Positions 9,214 through 18,736 of a stretch of 64,000 bases of DNA are shown piece by piece. Source of the DNA: Rhodovarius crocodyli (GTDB lineage: Bacteria; Pseudomonadota; Alphaproteobacteria; Acetobacterales; Acetobacteraceae); NCBI RefSeq assembly GCF_004005855.1, contig NZ_SACL01000001.1, positions 1 through 64,000 on the forward strand. The letters run 5' to 3'. Below the pieces are notes generated by a model, which was given only the letters and a program-made list of their open reading frames with translations, made no database searches and was not told the origin of the DNA. Each line of letters opens with the position of its first letter. Position 1 is the stretch's first letter. The translations under genes were made by a program, and so were the position numbers.

Positions 9214-10361
9214 TTCGCGTCCTCGACGCGCCAGGGGCCACGGCGGAAGAAACGGGCGGGCGTGACCACGGGCCCAGGCGCCAGCACCGGGGCGCCGGCG
9301 ATGATCGGCGGCGGGTGGCCGGCGGCGGGCTCTCCGCTGCGGGCGGCCAGCGGGCTCGGCAGCGGGCGATAGCCCGAGACCGCGCCCGGCATGATGGAGG
9401 CGAAATCGGCGCGCATTCCCTCCCGGCGCGGCATCACGAAGATGCCGTGCGGGGAACGGCCCACGCGCACATGGTCCATGGTGCCGTCGCGCGGGTCCAG
9501 GATGGCGACGCGGCCGAGCCAGCGCAGCGTCATCCAGAGCCGCCCGTCGGGGTCGAAGGCGATGCAGTCCGGCCCGCCCGCGACATCGAAGCGGCGCACC
9601 ACCTCCAGCGTGTTGGCGTCGATCTGCCACACGCCCGATTCGACCCGCGCGGTGGCATAGAGGTAGCGGCCGTCAGGTGCCGGGAACACAGTGTGCGCGC
9701 CGCGCGCGGTGCGGAAGGCGGTGGTCACCTCCCGCGTCTCGGGGTTCAGGCTGACGAATTCGTCGCTGCCCATCAGCCCGATCAGCAGGCGGCCGCGGTG
9801 CCAGATGATGCCCGCGGGCTCGGGCCCCACCGGCACGGTCCAGACGGTTTCCTTGCGCGTCAGGTCCACCGCCGCGACCTCACCCGTGCCCTGCAGCGTG
9901 ACATAGACCATGCGGCTGTCGGGGCTGAAGGCGACGTGGCTGGGCTTGTCCGGCTGGCGGAAGCGCGCGGTCAGCTGCAGGGTGCCGGCATCATAGATGT
10001 CGATCTGGTCCCGCCGCAGCGAGGCCACGACCAGGAAGCGCCCGTCGGGGCTGTATTCCAGGTGATAGGGGTTGGAGATGCGTTCCCGCCGGCGGATCTC
10101 ACCGGTGGCGGGGTCCATGAAGATCAGCTCATTGCCGCCGGAATCGCCGATGACGAGCGTGCTGCCGTCGGGCGTCAGCACGGCGTGGTGCACCTCGCGC
10201 AGCACCGGCATGCGGCGCAGCTCCGTGCGCTCCCGCGCGTCGATGACGGAGATCGAGGCCTCGCCCGAATTCAGCACATAGACGATATCCGCCCGGGCGG
10301 GGGCCGCCAGCAGCGAGGCGGCACATGACAGAACGGCAATGGGGCGCGCGAAGCGGCGCAT
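9210..10361 (-). CDS. Secreted YVTN/YncE-like beta-propeller protein
   Basis: Periplasmic or secreted seven-bladed propeller-like protein, 383 aa, with a signal peptide (RRFARPIAVLSCAASL to ARA-D). Blade repeats of the YVTN type recur: ADIVYVLNSGEASISVID, SPDGRFLVVAS, SPDSRMVYVTLQG, PDGRYLYATA, FDPDGRLW. Such proteins act as scaffolds or binding modules; no enzyme motif is seen. I prefer the ATG at 10361, eight bases after CAGGTG, to the GTG at 10370. It is the first gene of an overlapping three-gene run with the deacetylase-like and desaturase-like genes. Confidence 0.85.
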   Translation of the reverse strand: MRRFARPIAVLSCAASLLAAPARADIVYVLNSGEASISVIDARERTELRRMPVLREVHHAVLTPDGSTLVIGDSGGNELIFMDPATGEIRRRERISNPYHLEYSPDGRFLVVASLRRDQIDIYDAGTLQLTARFRQPDKPSHVAFSPDSRMVYVTLQGTGEVAAVDLTRKETVWTVPVGPEPAGIIWHRGRLLIGLMGSDEFVSLNPETREVTTAFRTARGAHTVFPAPDGRYLYATARVESGVWQIDANTLEVVRRFDVAGGPDCIAFDPDGRLWMTLRWLGRVAILDPRDGTMDHVRVGRSPHGIFVMPRREGMRADFASIMPGAVSGYRPLPSPLAARSGEPAAGHPPPIIAGAPVLAPGPVVTPARFFRRGPWRVEDAN

Positions 10362-10456
10362 GGGCGGCACCTGAAACAGCGAGGAGTACAGGCGCCACTT
10401 AGGACACCACCAACGCGGCTTTTACAAGGCGCTGGAGGCGTCTGCGTTGATGCGGA

Positions 10457-10867
10457 TCACTTTTCGGCGGGCTGAAACGTCAAAGCCACACCGTTCATGC
10501 AGAAGCGCAGGCCGGTGGGCTGCGGCCCGTCCGGGAAGACATGGCCCAGATGCCCGCCGCATTTGGCGCAATGCACCTCCATGCGGGTCATGCCGTGGCT
10601 GCGGTCCATCCGGGTGGCGACCCCGCCTTCGAGCGGCGCCCAGAAGCTGGGCCAGCCGGAGCAGCTCTCGTATTTCGTCTCCGACTCGAACAGCTGGGCG
10701 CCGCAGCCGGCGCAAGCGAAGCGCCCGTCCCGGTGCTCCTCGCTGAGGGGGGAGCTGCCGGGGCGTTCCGTGCCGTGCTGGCGCAGCACCCGATAGGCAT
10801 CGGGCGACAGGCGCTGGCGCCATTCCTCATCCGTGAAGGCGACGGGGTATTCGGTGGTGTCAGCCAT
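10457..10867 (-). CDS. msrB: Peptide-methionine (R)-S-oxide reductase
   Basis: Repairs methionine-R-sulfoxide in oxidised proteins; cytoplasmic, as there is no signal peptide. It is 136 aa. It has the zinc site CAGC / CAKC (Cys52, 55, 100, 103), the resolving Cys69 in YESCSGWPSFW, and the catalytic Cys123 in RFCMN. It starts directly at the stop of msrA with no gap, so the two are co-transcribed and together cover both sulfoxide stereoisomers. Confidence 0.97.
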   Translation of the reverse strand: MADTTEYPVAFTDEEWRQRLSPDAYRVLRQHGTERPGSSPLSEEHRDGRFACAGCGAQLFESETKYESCSGWPSFWAPLEGGVATRMDRSHGMTRMEVHCAKCGGHLGHVFPDGPQPTGLRFCMNGVALTFQPAEK

Positions 10868-11416
10868 TCATCCGGCCTCCTGCAGGCGCCCAGAGAACAT
10901 CTTGCGGAACTTCGCGAGCTTGGGCGCGATGACCACCTGGCAATAGCCCGCCCAGGGGTTGTGGTTGAAATAGTTCTGATGGACCGGCTCCGCGATCCAG
11001 AAGGTCGTGAGGCCGGTCAGCTCCGTCACCACCGGCGCGGGATAGAGCTTCGCTTCCTCGACCTCGGCCATCACGGCGCGGGCGGTCTCGGCCTGGGCGT
11101 CGTCGGCCGCGATGATGATGGAGCGGTACTGCGGCCCGACATCGGCGCCCTGGCGGTTGGGCGTCGTGGGGTCATGGATGGTGAAGAACACCCGCAGGAT
11201 GTCGGCAAAGGCGATTCGGCTGGGGTCGAAGGTCAGTCGCACGACCTCGGCATGGCCGGTCTTCTTGCCGCAGACTTCCTCATAGGACGGGTTGTCGACA
11301 TGGCCGGCGGCATAGCCGCATTCGCTGGACAGGATGCCGGGCAATTCGCGGTAGACGGCATCGAGGCACCAGAAGCAGCCGCCGCCCAGGATGGCGGTCT
11401 CGGTGGTGTTGGTCAT
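10868..11416 (-). CDS. msrA: Peptide-methionine (S)-S-oxide reductase
   Basis: Repairs methionine-S-sulfoxide. The protein is 182 aa, with the hallmark GGGCFWC (catalytic Cys14) close to the N-terminus, GYAAGH, GHAEVV and QYRSII. The chosen ATG follows GGAGGG at good spacing. A longer frame to 11686 would run through the tRNA gene and is discarded. No signal peptide is seen, so it is the cytoplasmic form. It lies in the same transcription direction as the tRNA-His and the sigma/anti-sigma pair upstream. Confidence 0.97.
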   Translation of the reverse strand: MTNTTETAILGGGCFWCLDAVYRELPGILSSECGYAAGHVDNPSYEEVCGKKTGHAEVVRLTFDPSRIAFADILRVFFTIHDPTTPNRQGADVGPQYRSIIIAADDAQAETARAVMAEVEEAKLYPAPVVTELTGLTTFWIAEPVHQNYFNHNPWAGYCQVVIAPKLAKFRKMFSGRLQEAG

Positions 11417-11608
11417 TCCAGGCCCTCCGTTTCGGGGTGAAACATGGGGCGCCGCCCCGGCGCTAGCAACAGCGGCGGGAAATCCAGGCGCGGAGCGCCA
11501 TCGGGGATTTTCCCCGGCGCGGGGCGCCGGGCGGCGCCCATAAGGCAGATGTCGAAGGAGATGCCCGTGGCGCGCCGTAAGCCAAGCCGCCGGAGGCGGC
11601 GCCCGGCG

Positions 11609-11636
11609 CCTGAGGGCATAAACCTGAGGGCATAAA
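11609..11636. repeat. 14-bp tandem duplication
   Basis: CCTGAGGGCATAAA occurs twice head to tail (11609-11622, 11623-11636), just past the 3' end of tRNA-His on the transcribed side. On the minus strand the tRNA is followed by CTTTTTTAT, which may serve as its terminator. Confidence 0.7.
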
Positions 11637-11641
11637 AAAGA

Positions 11642-11718
11642 TGGGGCGATCGACGGGGCTCGAACCCGCGACATCCAAGACCACAACCTGGCGCTCTACC
11701 AGCTGAGCTACGACCGCC
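11642..11718 (-). tRNA. tRNA-His (GTG)
   Basis: The minus strand folds into a full cloverleaf: acceptor GCGGTCG with CGATCGC, D-arm GCTC/GAGC, anticodon loop TTGTGGT with GTG at 11682-11684 (plus-strand CAC), and T-loop TTCGAGC. The CCA end is encoded. The base before the acceptor is G and the discriminator is C73, so the G-1:C73 pair used by histidyl-tRNA synthetase appears to be genome-encoded. Confidence 0.95.
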
Positions 11719-11733
11719 GCACGGGGGAGCCCT

Positions 11734-12420
11734 TTAGAGGCGGGTGGCGCTTCGGTCAACCGGCACACCGGCACGAAGTCCCACCAGGGCGAAGCTTTGT
11801 GCACCGAAGCGCTTTCCGAACCATGCCACCAGCACCACCGAGGTCCCGTGCCACAGCAGCAGCAGGCCCGATGCCTCCACCCCATGCAGCAGCGACAACA
11901 CGGCCGAGGAGAAGGAGGCGGCGGCCAGCCCGGCCAGGGCCGAGACCTCCACCGGGCGGGTCAATGCCGCGTGGCGCATCATCAGCATATGCGCGAGGGT
12001 GAGCGGCAGGCCGACCGCCGCGATGATGCCCAGGCACAGCATGCTTTCCTCGCCGTGCAGCCCCTCGGAGCCGCCGGGGAACAGCTCCGCGATGCAGCCG
12101 ATGCCCAGGCCCGCGAACCAGGCCAGCGCAGGGGCCACCGGCAGCCACAGCCAGCGGCGGCTGGTATCCGGCCGTGCCAGCTCGAAGGCGGAGTAGGCGG
12201 CGGTCAGCGCGGTCAGCAGGGACAGCACGATGTTGGCTTGTTCCTGCCAATCGTCCATCGCCTCGTGCAGGGTCTGGTTCATGCCGTGCATCCAGGCGAC
12301 GACGCCGGCGGCCATGGCGGCGCAGGCCAGCCAGGCCAGCATGCCCATCCAGCATGGCATCACGCGGCGGACGGGGCGCAGGTCGGTGGAAAGCCGGGCG
12401 ATCAGGGTTTCGCTGTCCAT
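11734..12420 (-). CDS. nrsF: NrsF-family (DUF1109) membrane anti-sigma factor
   Basis: Integral inner-membrane protein, 228 aa, with about six hydrophobic segments (roughly 24-44, 64-80, 92-112, 130-148, 160-178, 185-200). It begins with the family's TLIARLSTDLRPVRR stretch. DUF1109/NrsF proteins hold SigF-type ECF sigma factors inactive at the membrane and release them under metal or oxidant stress in Caulobacter. It overlaps the stop of the sigma gene by one base, the standard arrangement for a sigma and its anti-sigma. Two cysteines in the first membrane segments (23 and 33) could be sensory; that is inference. Confidence 0.85.
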   Translation of the reverse strand: MDSETLIARLSTDLRPVRRVMPCWMGMLAWLACAAMAAGVVAWMHGMNQTLHEAMDDWQEQANIVLSLLTALTAAYSAFELARPDTSRRWLWLPVAPALAWFAGLGIGCIAELFPGGSEGLHGEESMLCLGIIAAVGLPLTLAHMLMMRHAALTRPVEVSALAGLAAASFSSAVLSLLHGVEASGLLLLWHGTSVVLVAWFGKRFGAQSFALVGLRAGVPVDRSATRL

Positions 12421-12989
12421 CAGCGGTCTCCATCGAAACGGGCGCGCAGCGCGGCAATGGCACGGTGCGTCGCTACCTTCAATGCGCCCACGGACAGGCC
12501 GCTGAGTTCCGCGGCCTCCTTCAGCGGGCGCTGTTCCAGCTTGGCCAGCAGCAGGGCCTGGCGCTGGCTGGGGGGCAGATCGGCCACCGCGCGGCGCAGT
12601 TCCTCGGCCTCCAGCCGGGTGGTGCCGGTGGCCTCGGTGGCGAAGGCGGTCTCGGGCTGGTCGTCCAGCACTTCCTCGCGGCCCTGGCGGCGGCCGCGGC
12701 GGCGCAGCTGGTCGATCGCCCGGCGTTCCGCCACGGCATTCAGCCAGGGGCGGAAGGGGCGAGCCGGGTCATAGGTGTGCCGCAGCGCATGCAGCGACAG
12801 CAGCGTCTCCTGCACCGCGTCCTCCACCTCGGCCGAGCCGCGCAGGCGGGCCCGGGCGATGGAGCGGATATGCGGCAGGATCTCATGCAGAAGGCGGTCG
12901 TAGGAGCGCGAGTCGCCCTGCTGGGCGGCGGCCATCAGGGCCGACCAGCGCAGATCCCGCGCATCGGGCGTGACGCTGTCGCCCGTCAT
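12420..12989 (-). CDS. ECF RNA polymerase sigma factor, SigF-like
   Basis: Group 4 sigma factor, 189 aa from the ATG at 12989, which follows GGAAGA at close spacing; upstream in-frame starts (GTG at 13043, ATG at 13022) lack such a site. Region 2 (about 25-95) shows the core-binding AEVEDAVQETLLSLH and the -10 recognition part FRPWLNAVAERRAIDQLRRRGRR. Region 4 (about 125-180) shows LPPSQRQALLLAKLEQRPLK and a helix-turn-helix, LSVGALKVATHRAIAALR. It is paired with the NrsF-like anti-sigma. The nearby msrA-msrB genes are plausible targets. Confidence 0.93.
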   Translation of the reverse strand: MTGDSVTPDARDLRWSALMAAAQQGDSRSYDRLLHEILPHIRSIARARLRGSAEVEDAVQETLLSLHALRHTYDPARPFRPWLNAVAERRAIDQLRRRGRRQGREEVLDDQPETAFATEATGTTRLEAEELRRAVADLPPSQRQALLLAKLEQRPLKEAAELSGLSVGALKVATHRAIAALRARFDGDR

Positions 12990-13088
12990 CGCTCTTCCCG
13001 TTGTCAGGCTCGCGCCTGCCATGATGGCCCCCGGTTGGTTCACAGCCGGGGCTTCGTGGCAGGCGGGGCGAAGGTTACGAGGCCAGTA

Positions 13089-13967
13089 TCATCTTTTCGC
13101 GCCGCGCGGGTCCAGCGCGTCGCGCAGACCATCCCCCACCAGGTTCAGCGCCAGCACCAGCACGAAGATGGCGCCGCCGGGGAAGATCGCGAGCCAGGGG
13201 GCGTTCTCGATGAAGCGCTGGGCGCTGTTCAGCATGCTGCCCCAGCTGGGCGAGGGCGGCTGCTGGCCGAGGCCGAGGAAGGAGAGCGAGGCCTCCGCGA
13301 TGATGGCCTCCGCGATCGACAGCGTGGCCTGCACCAGCAGGGAGGGCGCGATGTTGGGCAGGATATGCAGGATGGCGGTGCGCCAGGGCGGGTTGCCCAT
13401 GGCGCGGGCGGCCTCGACGTAATCCTGGCTGGCCGCGTCCTGCACCATGCCGCGCGCCAGCCGCGTGAAGATGGGGGACGCCGAGATGGCGATGGCCAGC
13501 ATGGCGTTTTCCAGCGCCGGCCCCAGGAAGGCCGCGAGCGCGATGGCCAGGATCAGGAAGGGCACCGCCAGCATGGCGTCCGCCACGCGGGAGATGACGG
13601 CATCCACCCAGCCCCCCGCCAGCCCCGCGATCAGCCCGAAGGGCACGCCGATCAGCAGCGCGCCCCCCACGGCGATGACGCCGGCGGCGAGGGACGCGCG
13701 CGCGCCGTACAGCACGCGCGCGAACACGTCGCGCCCGTTCTCGTCCGTGCCGAACCAATGCGCGGCCGAGGGCGCCTTGCGGATCGCGGACCAGGAGGTG
13801 GCGATGGGGTCGGCGCCGGCCAGATAGGGCGCGAACACCGCACCGATGATGAACACCAGCACGACGAGCAGGCCGAACATGGCCAGCTTATGGGCGACAA
13901 AGGCCGAGAGCGCCCGGCGGGCCGGGCTCTGCGGGGGGCGGATGACGGTGGCGGTCGTCGCGCTCAT
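13089..13967 (-). CDS. ABC transporter permease, DppC type
   Basis: Second inner-membrane permease of a dipeptide/oligopeptide importer, 292 aa, with a cytoplasmic N-terminus, about six membrane segments and the permease EAA loop (YVEAARAMGNPPWRTAILHILPN). The N-terminal OppC-like extension and HWFGTDENGRDVFARVLYGAR, typical of DppC/NikC, are present. It is the last gene of the operon and overlaps the DppB gene by four bases (ATGA). Confidence 0.95.
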   Translation of the reverse strand: MSATTATVIRPPQSPARRALSAFVAHKLAMFGLLVVLVFIIGAVFAPYLAGADPIATSWSAIRKAPSAAHWFGTDENGRDVFARVLYGARASLAAGVIAVGGALLIGVPFGLIAGLAGGWVDAVISRVADAMLAVPFLILAIALAAFLGPALENAMLAIAISASPIFTRLARGMVQDAASQDYVEAARAMGNPPWRTAILHILPNIAPSLLVQATLSIAEAIIAEASLSFLGLGQQPPSPSWGSMLNSAQRFIENAPWLAIFPGGAIFVLVLALNLVGDGLRDALDPRGAKR

Positions 13968-14911
13968 GCCGCCCTCAGCCGCGGGTTCACCAGCATGGCC
14001 AGGATGTCGGCCACCAGGGAAAGGGTGACGAAGATCAGCGCCGTGACCAGCACCACCCCCTGCACCACCGGGTAGTCACGGTTGAACACCGCATCCACCA
14101 CCAGCTTGCCGAAGCCCGGGATGGAGAAGATCTGCTCGGTCAGCACGGCACCGGCCAGCAGGCGGCCGAACTCGATGGTGCCCAGGGTAACCACCGGGAT
14201 CAGCGCGTTGCGCAGGGCATGGCGGGCGACGACCACGCGCTCCATCAGCCCCTTGGCGCGGGCGGTGCGCACGTAATCCTGCGCCAGGGCCGTCAGCATG
14301 GCGGCCCGGGTGTGGCGCATCAGCACCGAGGCCACGCCCGTGCCCAGCACGAAGGCCGGCATGATGGTGGTGGCCAGGCTCTGCACCGGGTCTTCCCAGA
14401 GCGGCACATAGCCGCTGGGCGGCAGCCAGCCCAGATGCACCGAGAAGAACATGATCATCATGATGCCGAGCCAGAAATTCGGCGTGGAAATGCCGAACAG
14501 CGCGACCGCATTGATGCCCCAGTCGGCCGGCTTGTCCTTCCACACGGCGGACAGCACCCCGGCGGGGATGCCGATGACCAGCGCGATGAGGAAGCTCATG
14601 CTCGCGAGCTGCGCGGTGACCGGCAGCTTGGACAGGATCAGCTGCGAGACCGGCTCCCGGATGCGCCAGGAGAAGCCGAAATCCCCCACCAGCACCCGGC
14701 CGAGCCAGTGGAAATATTGCTCAAGCAGCGGCCGGTCGAGCATCAGCTCGGCGCGGATCTGGGCCAGCACCTCCGGGTCGCCCCGGTCCTCGCCCGCCAG
14801 GATCAGGGCGGGGTCGCCCGGCATCAGCTGCTGCAGCGCGAAGATGCCGAAGGACAGGATCAGCAGCGTGGGCAGGATCTGCCCCAGCCGGCGGAGGAAC
14901 CAGCGTGCCAT
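13964..14911 (-). CDS. ABC transporter permease, DppB type
   Basis: First permease of the importer, 315 aa. It has an N-terminal membrane segment (LGQILPTLLILSFGIFALQQL), a periplasmic region with the family's PGDPA, and an EAA loop (YVRTARAKGLMERVVVARHALRNALIPV). The end, IPGFGKLVVDAVFNRDYPVVQG, is typical of DppB/GsiC. Its ATG shares a base with the stop of the binding-protein gene, and its own stop overlaps the DppC start. Confidence 0.96.
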   Translation of the reverse strand: MARWFLRRLGQILPTLLILSFGIFALQQLMPGDPALILAGEDRGDPEVLAQIRAELMLDRPLLEQYFHWLGRVLVGDFGFSWRIREPVSQLILSKLPVTAQLASMSFLIALVIGIPAGVLSAVWKDKPADWGINAVALFGISTPNFWLGIMMIMFFSVHLGWLPPSGYVPLWEDPVQSLATTIMPAFVLGTGVASVLMRHTRAAMLTALAQDYVRTARAKGLMERVVVARHALRNALIPVVTLGTIEFGRLLAGAVLTEQIFSIPGFGKLVVDAVFNRDYPVVQGVVLVTALIFVTLSLVADILAMLVNPRLRAA

Positions 14912-16428
14912 TACTGCAGACGCAGCCCCGTCACGCGGATCAGCCCGTCAGGCACGTTGGTGAAGCCCTGCAGGCGCGCGGTGTGGACCACGATGTTCTT
15001 GCGGTGCCACAGGTAGATGCGGCTGCGGTCCTGGCGGATCGCGATCTGGAAGGCCTGGGCGTAGAGGTCGCGCCGCTTGCCGACATCGGCTTCCACCCGC
15101 GCCTCGTCCAGCAGCCGGTCCACCTCGGGGTTGGAATAGCGGCCGTCATTCTGCGGCCCGCGCGAATGGATGAAGGACCAGGTGTTGCCGTCCGGGTCCA
15201 CCCGGCCCGACCAGCCGAGCAGATACACCTCGAAGTCGCCACGCACCGCCGCCTGCAGGGAGGAGGCGAATTCCATGGCGTTGATGCGCAGGTCGAAGCC
15301 GGCCTCCCGCACCATGGACTGCATGACCTCGGCCGCCTGGCGCAGGTCGGGGTTGTTGGGAACGGTCATGTTGACCACCACCGGGGTGGTCACGCCCGCC
15401 TCCCGCAGCAGGGCGCGGGCGCGGTTCACGTCGCGCGGCTCCGGCCGCAGGGCGCCGGCGGCATAGGGGTTGGCCGGGGGCAGCGGCTGCACGGTGGGGG
15501 TATAGACCCCCTCATAGACCACCTGGTTGATGGCGGCACGGTCGATCGACAGCTCGAAGGCCTGGCGCACGCGGGCATCCTGGCCCATCGGCGTCTGGGC
15601 GCGGGGGCCGTTGCCGATGTTGATGGTCAGCGACTGATAGCCCAGCTCGTCGCTGATCGAGACGCGCAGGCGGTTGTTGCGGCGGACGGCGGCCAGGTCG
15701 TCGGGCTCGATGGTCTGCACCATTTCGAGCGCGCCGGATTGCAGGTTGGCCAGCCGCACCGTGCCGTCCGGAATGGGCAGGTAGGTGATGCGCTGGATGT
15801 GGATTTTCTCGGCGTTCCAATATTCCGGGAAACGCTCCACCACGATGCGGTCCTGCGCCACGCGCTCCACGAAGCGATAGGGGCCGGCGCAGATGGGGCG
15901 GGCGCCGAAATTGCGCCCGGCGGCCTCGGCGGCGCGGGGGCTGACGATCATGCCCGCGCGGTCGGTCAGCTGGCTGAGGAAGGGCGCGGAGGGGCCGGTC
16001 AGGCGGATGCGGACCGTCTGCGGATCCACCACCTCGACCGATTCCATGGTGTTGATCTCACCGCGGCGGAAGCTGCCCTGCATGGTCAGGTGGCGGTTCA
16101 GGGAATAGCGCACCGCCTCCGCGTCCATCACCTCCCCATCATGGAAGCGGACGTTCTGGCGCAGGGTCACCAGCAGGGTGCGCGGGTCCTCCCAGCGATA
16201 GCCGGTGGCCAGCTGGGGCACGATCTCCAGGCGCTCGTTGATGTCGAACAGCTTGTCGCAGATGCTGGCGAAGACGATGCGGCCGACGAAGGTGCGGGCC
16301 AGCGTCGGGTCCATGATGTCAGGGTCTTCGCGCAGGCCGATGCGCAGGTTCTGCGGCTGCTGGGCCTGGGCGGCGCCGGCCAGCAGGGTGAGCGCGGCGG
16401 CCGCGCCCAGCAGGGTACGCTTCAACAT
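14911..16428 (-). CDS. ABC transporter substrate-binding protein of the dipeptide-type importer
   Basis: Periplasmic binding protein of SBP_bac_5 family, 505 aa, with a clear signal peptide (LKRTLLGAAAALTLLAGAAQA-Q). Family features include LDPT-like DIMDPTLARTF, VRFHDGEVMDAEAVRYSLNRH and GPYRFVERV. Its place between the ATPase and permease genes marks it as the dedicated receptor. Ligand not predictable; the family binds di- and oligopeptides, glutathione or opines. The ATPase gene stops one base upstream of its ATG. Confidence 0.95.
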   Translation of the reverse strand: MLKRTLLGAAAALTLLAGAAQAQQPQNLRIGLREDPDIMDPTLARTFVGRIVFASICDKLFDINERLEIVPQLATGYRWEDPRTLLVTLRQNVRFHDGEVMDAEAVRYSLNRHLTMQGSFRRGEINTMESVEVVDPQTVRIRLTGPSAPFLSQLTDRAGMIVSPRAAEAAGRNFGARPICAGPYRFVERVAQDRIVVERFPEYWNAEKIHIQRITYLPIPDGTVRLANLQSGALEMVQTIEPDDLAAVRRNNRLRVSISDELGYQSLTINIGNGPRAQTPMGQDARVRQAFELSIDRAAINQVVYEGVYTPTVQPLPPANPYAAGALRPEPRDVNRARALLREAGVTTPVVVNMTVPNNPDLRQAAEVMQSMVREAGFDLRINAMEFASSLQAAVRGDFEVYLLGWSGRVDPDGNTWSFIHSRGPQNDGRYSNPEVDRLLDEARVEADVGKRRDLYAQAFQIAIRQDRSRIYLWHRKNIVVHTARLQGFTNVPDGLIRVTGLRLQ

Positions 16429-17465
16429 TCAGGCTTCCTCCCGGTGGAAGTGGGCGGCCAGGCGCGACAGGCGCTCGCCGCCGGTATGGGCTTCGGCAAA
16501 GGGGGCGGCGGGGGGCAGTTCCCCCGCCAGATGGCAGGCCACCTTATGGGTGGTGCCGAGCAGCTCCGGCGTCTCGGCCGAGCAGCGCGCCACCGCGAAG
16601 GGGCAGCGGGTGTGGAAACGGCAGCCCGGGGGGGGCGCGATCGGGCTCGGCATCTCGCCCCGGATCGGTTCGGCCTCGGCAGCGCCCTGGCCGGGCACGG
16701 CGGCCAGCAGCGCGCGGGTATAGGGATGGGCGGGGGCGGCGAAGATTCCGGCGGCCGGGCCTTCCTCGACGATGCGGCCCAGGTACATAACCGCCACCCG
16801 GTCCGCGACATGGCGCACCACACCCAGATCGTGGCTGATCAGGATGAAGGCCAGCCCCATTTCGCGGATCAGGTCCATCAGCAGGTTCAGCACCTGCGCC
16901 TGGACCGAGACATCGAGTGCCGAGACCGGCTCATCCCCGATGACGATGCGCGGGTTGCTGGCGATGGCGCGCGCGATGGCGATGCGCTGGCGCTGCCCGC
17001 CCGAGAACTCATGCGGGTAGCGCACGGCGGTCTCGGGGCGCAGGCCGACACGGGCCAGCAGCTCATGCACGCGCTTCAGGCGCTCCGCGCGGGAGAGCCT
17101 GGTGTGCAGGATCAGCGGTTCCTCGATCGCCGCCGCCACCGTCATGCGGGGGTCGAGGCTGGCGAAGGGGTCCTGGAAGATCATCTGCGCGTCGCGGCGG
17201 GCGGCGCGCAGGGCGCGCGGCGACAGGGCCGTCCATTCCTGGCCCAGCACCTGCACATTGCCCTCGTCAGGTTCCAGCAGCCGCAGCGCGAGGCGCCCCA
17301 GCGTGGATTTACCGCAGCCCGATTCGCCCACGATGGCCAGCACCTCGCCCGGGGCCACCCGCAACGAGACGCCATCCACCGCGCGCACCGCCCCCTTGGG
17401 GCGGCCGAGCGCATCGCGGACAGGGAAATGCCGGCGGATGCCGGCCAGTTCGAGCGCGTAACCGG

Positions 17466-17469
<4 letters not shown>
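16429..17469 (-). CDS. Oligopeptide ABC transporter ATP-binding protein, DppF type
   Basis: ATPase subunit, 346 aa. Walker A GESGCGKST at about 48-56, Q-loop MIFQDPFASLDPR, signature FSGGQRQR, Walker B IVIGDEPVSALD and H-loop LISHD are all intact. The C-terminal oligopeptide/dipeptide domain with CRFHTRCPFA supplies cysteines seen in many DppF proteins. It overlaps the DppD gene by four bases and directly abuts the binding-protein gene. Confidence 0.96.
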
Positions 17470-18419
<950 letters not shown>

Positions 18420-18553
18420 CGTGTGAACCGGATCATCTGCGCCCAACAGCATGATGCGGCTTTGTCGGACAAGCCAGCCCTTTGGCCCCAGATGCTGCCG
18501 CCCCTGCCCGGCTGCACTATATAAAGGCAGACACCGTCCAGGGAGGATCAGGC

Positions 18554-18730
18554 ATGCGGCGAGGCTGGCGTTTCATCGCCCTGTTGTGCGGGATCGGCGC
18601 CGTGGCCGTGGCGGTGGGGGCGATCGGGATGGCGGCCTGGGGCACCGCGCCGGAGATGGCGGATGTGGCGCGCCTGATCATCGGGCTGACCTGCGCGGCG
18701 CTGGTCGCCCGCAGGATCGGCGGCCGTTAG
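18554..18730 (+). CDS. Small two-helix membrane protein, unknown function
   Basis: 58-residue protein not recognised as a named family. A basic start (RRGWRF) is followed by two hydrophobic stretches (about 8-29 and 38-52) and an arginine-rich tail (ARRIGGR), which suggests a hairpin in the inner membrane. The ATG is supported by GGGAGG seven bases upstream (18541-18546). A TATATAAAG stretch at 18518 could be a -10 element. It converges on grxC and overlaps it by four bases. Confidence 0.65.
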   Translation: MRRGWRFIALLCGIGAVAVAVGAIGMAAWGTAPEMADVARLIIGLTCAALVARRIGGR

Positions 18731-18736
18731 GCCGCC
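18719..18736. terminator. Perfect hairpin at overlapping convergent stops
   Basis: GGCGGCC, loop GTTA, GGCCGCC: a perfect 7-bp stem containing both the TAG of the small membrane protein and the TAA of grxC. No T-tract follows on either strand, so it may slow polymerase or protect 3' ends rather than act as a classical terminator. Confidence 0.45.
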
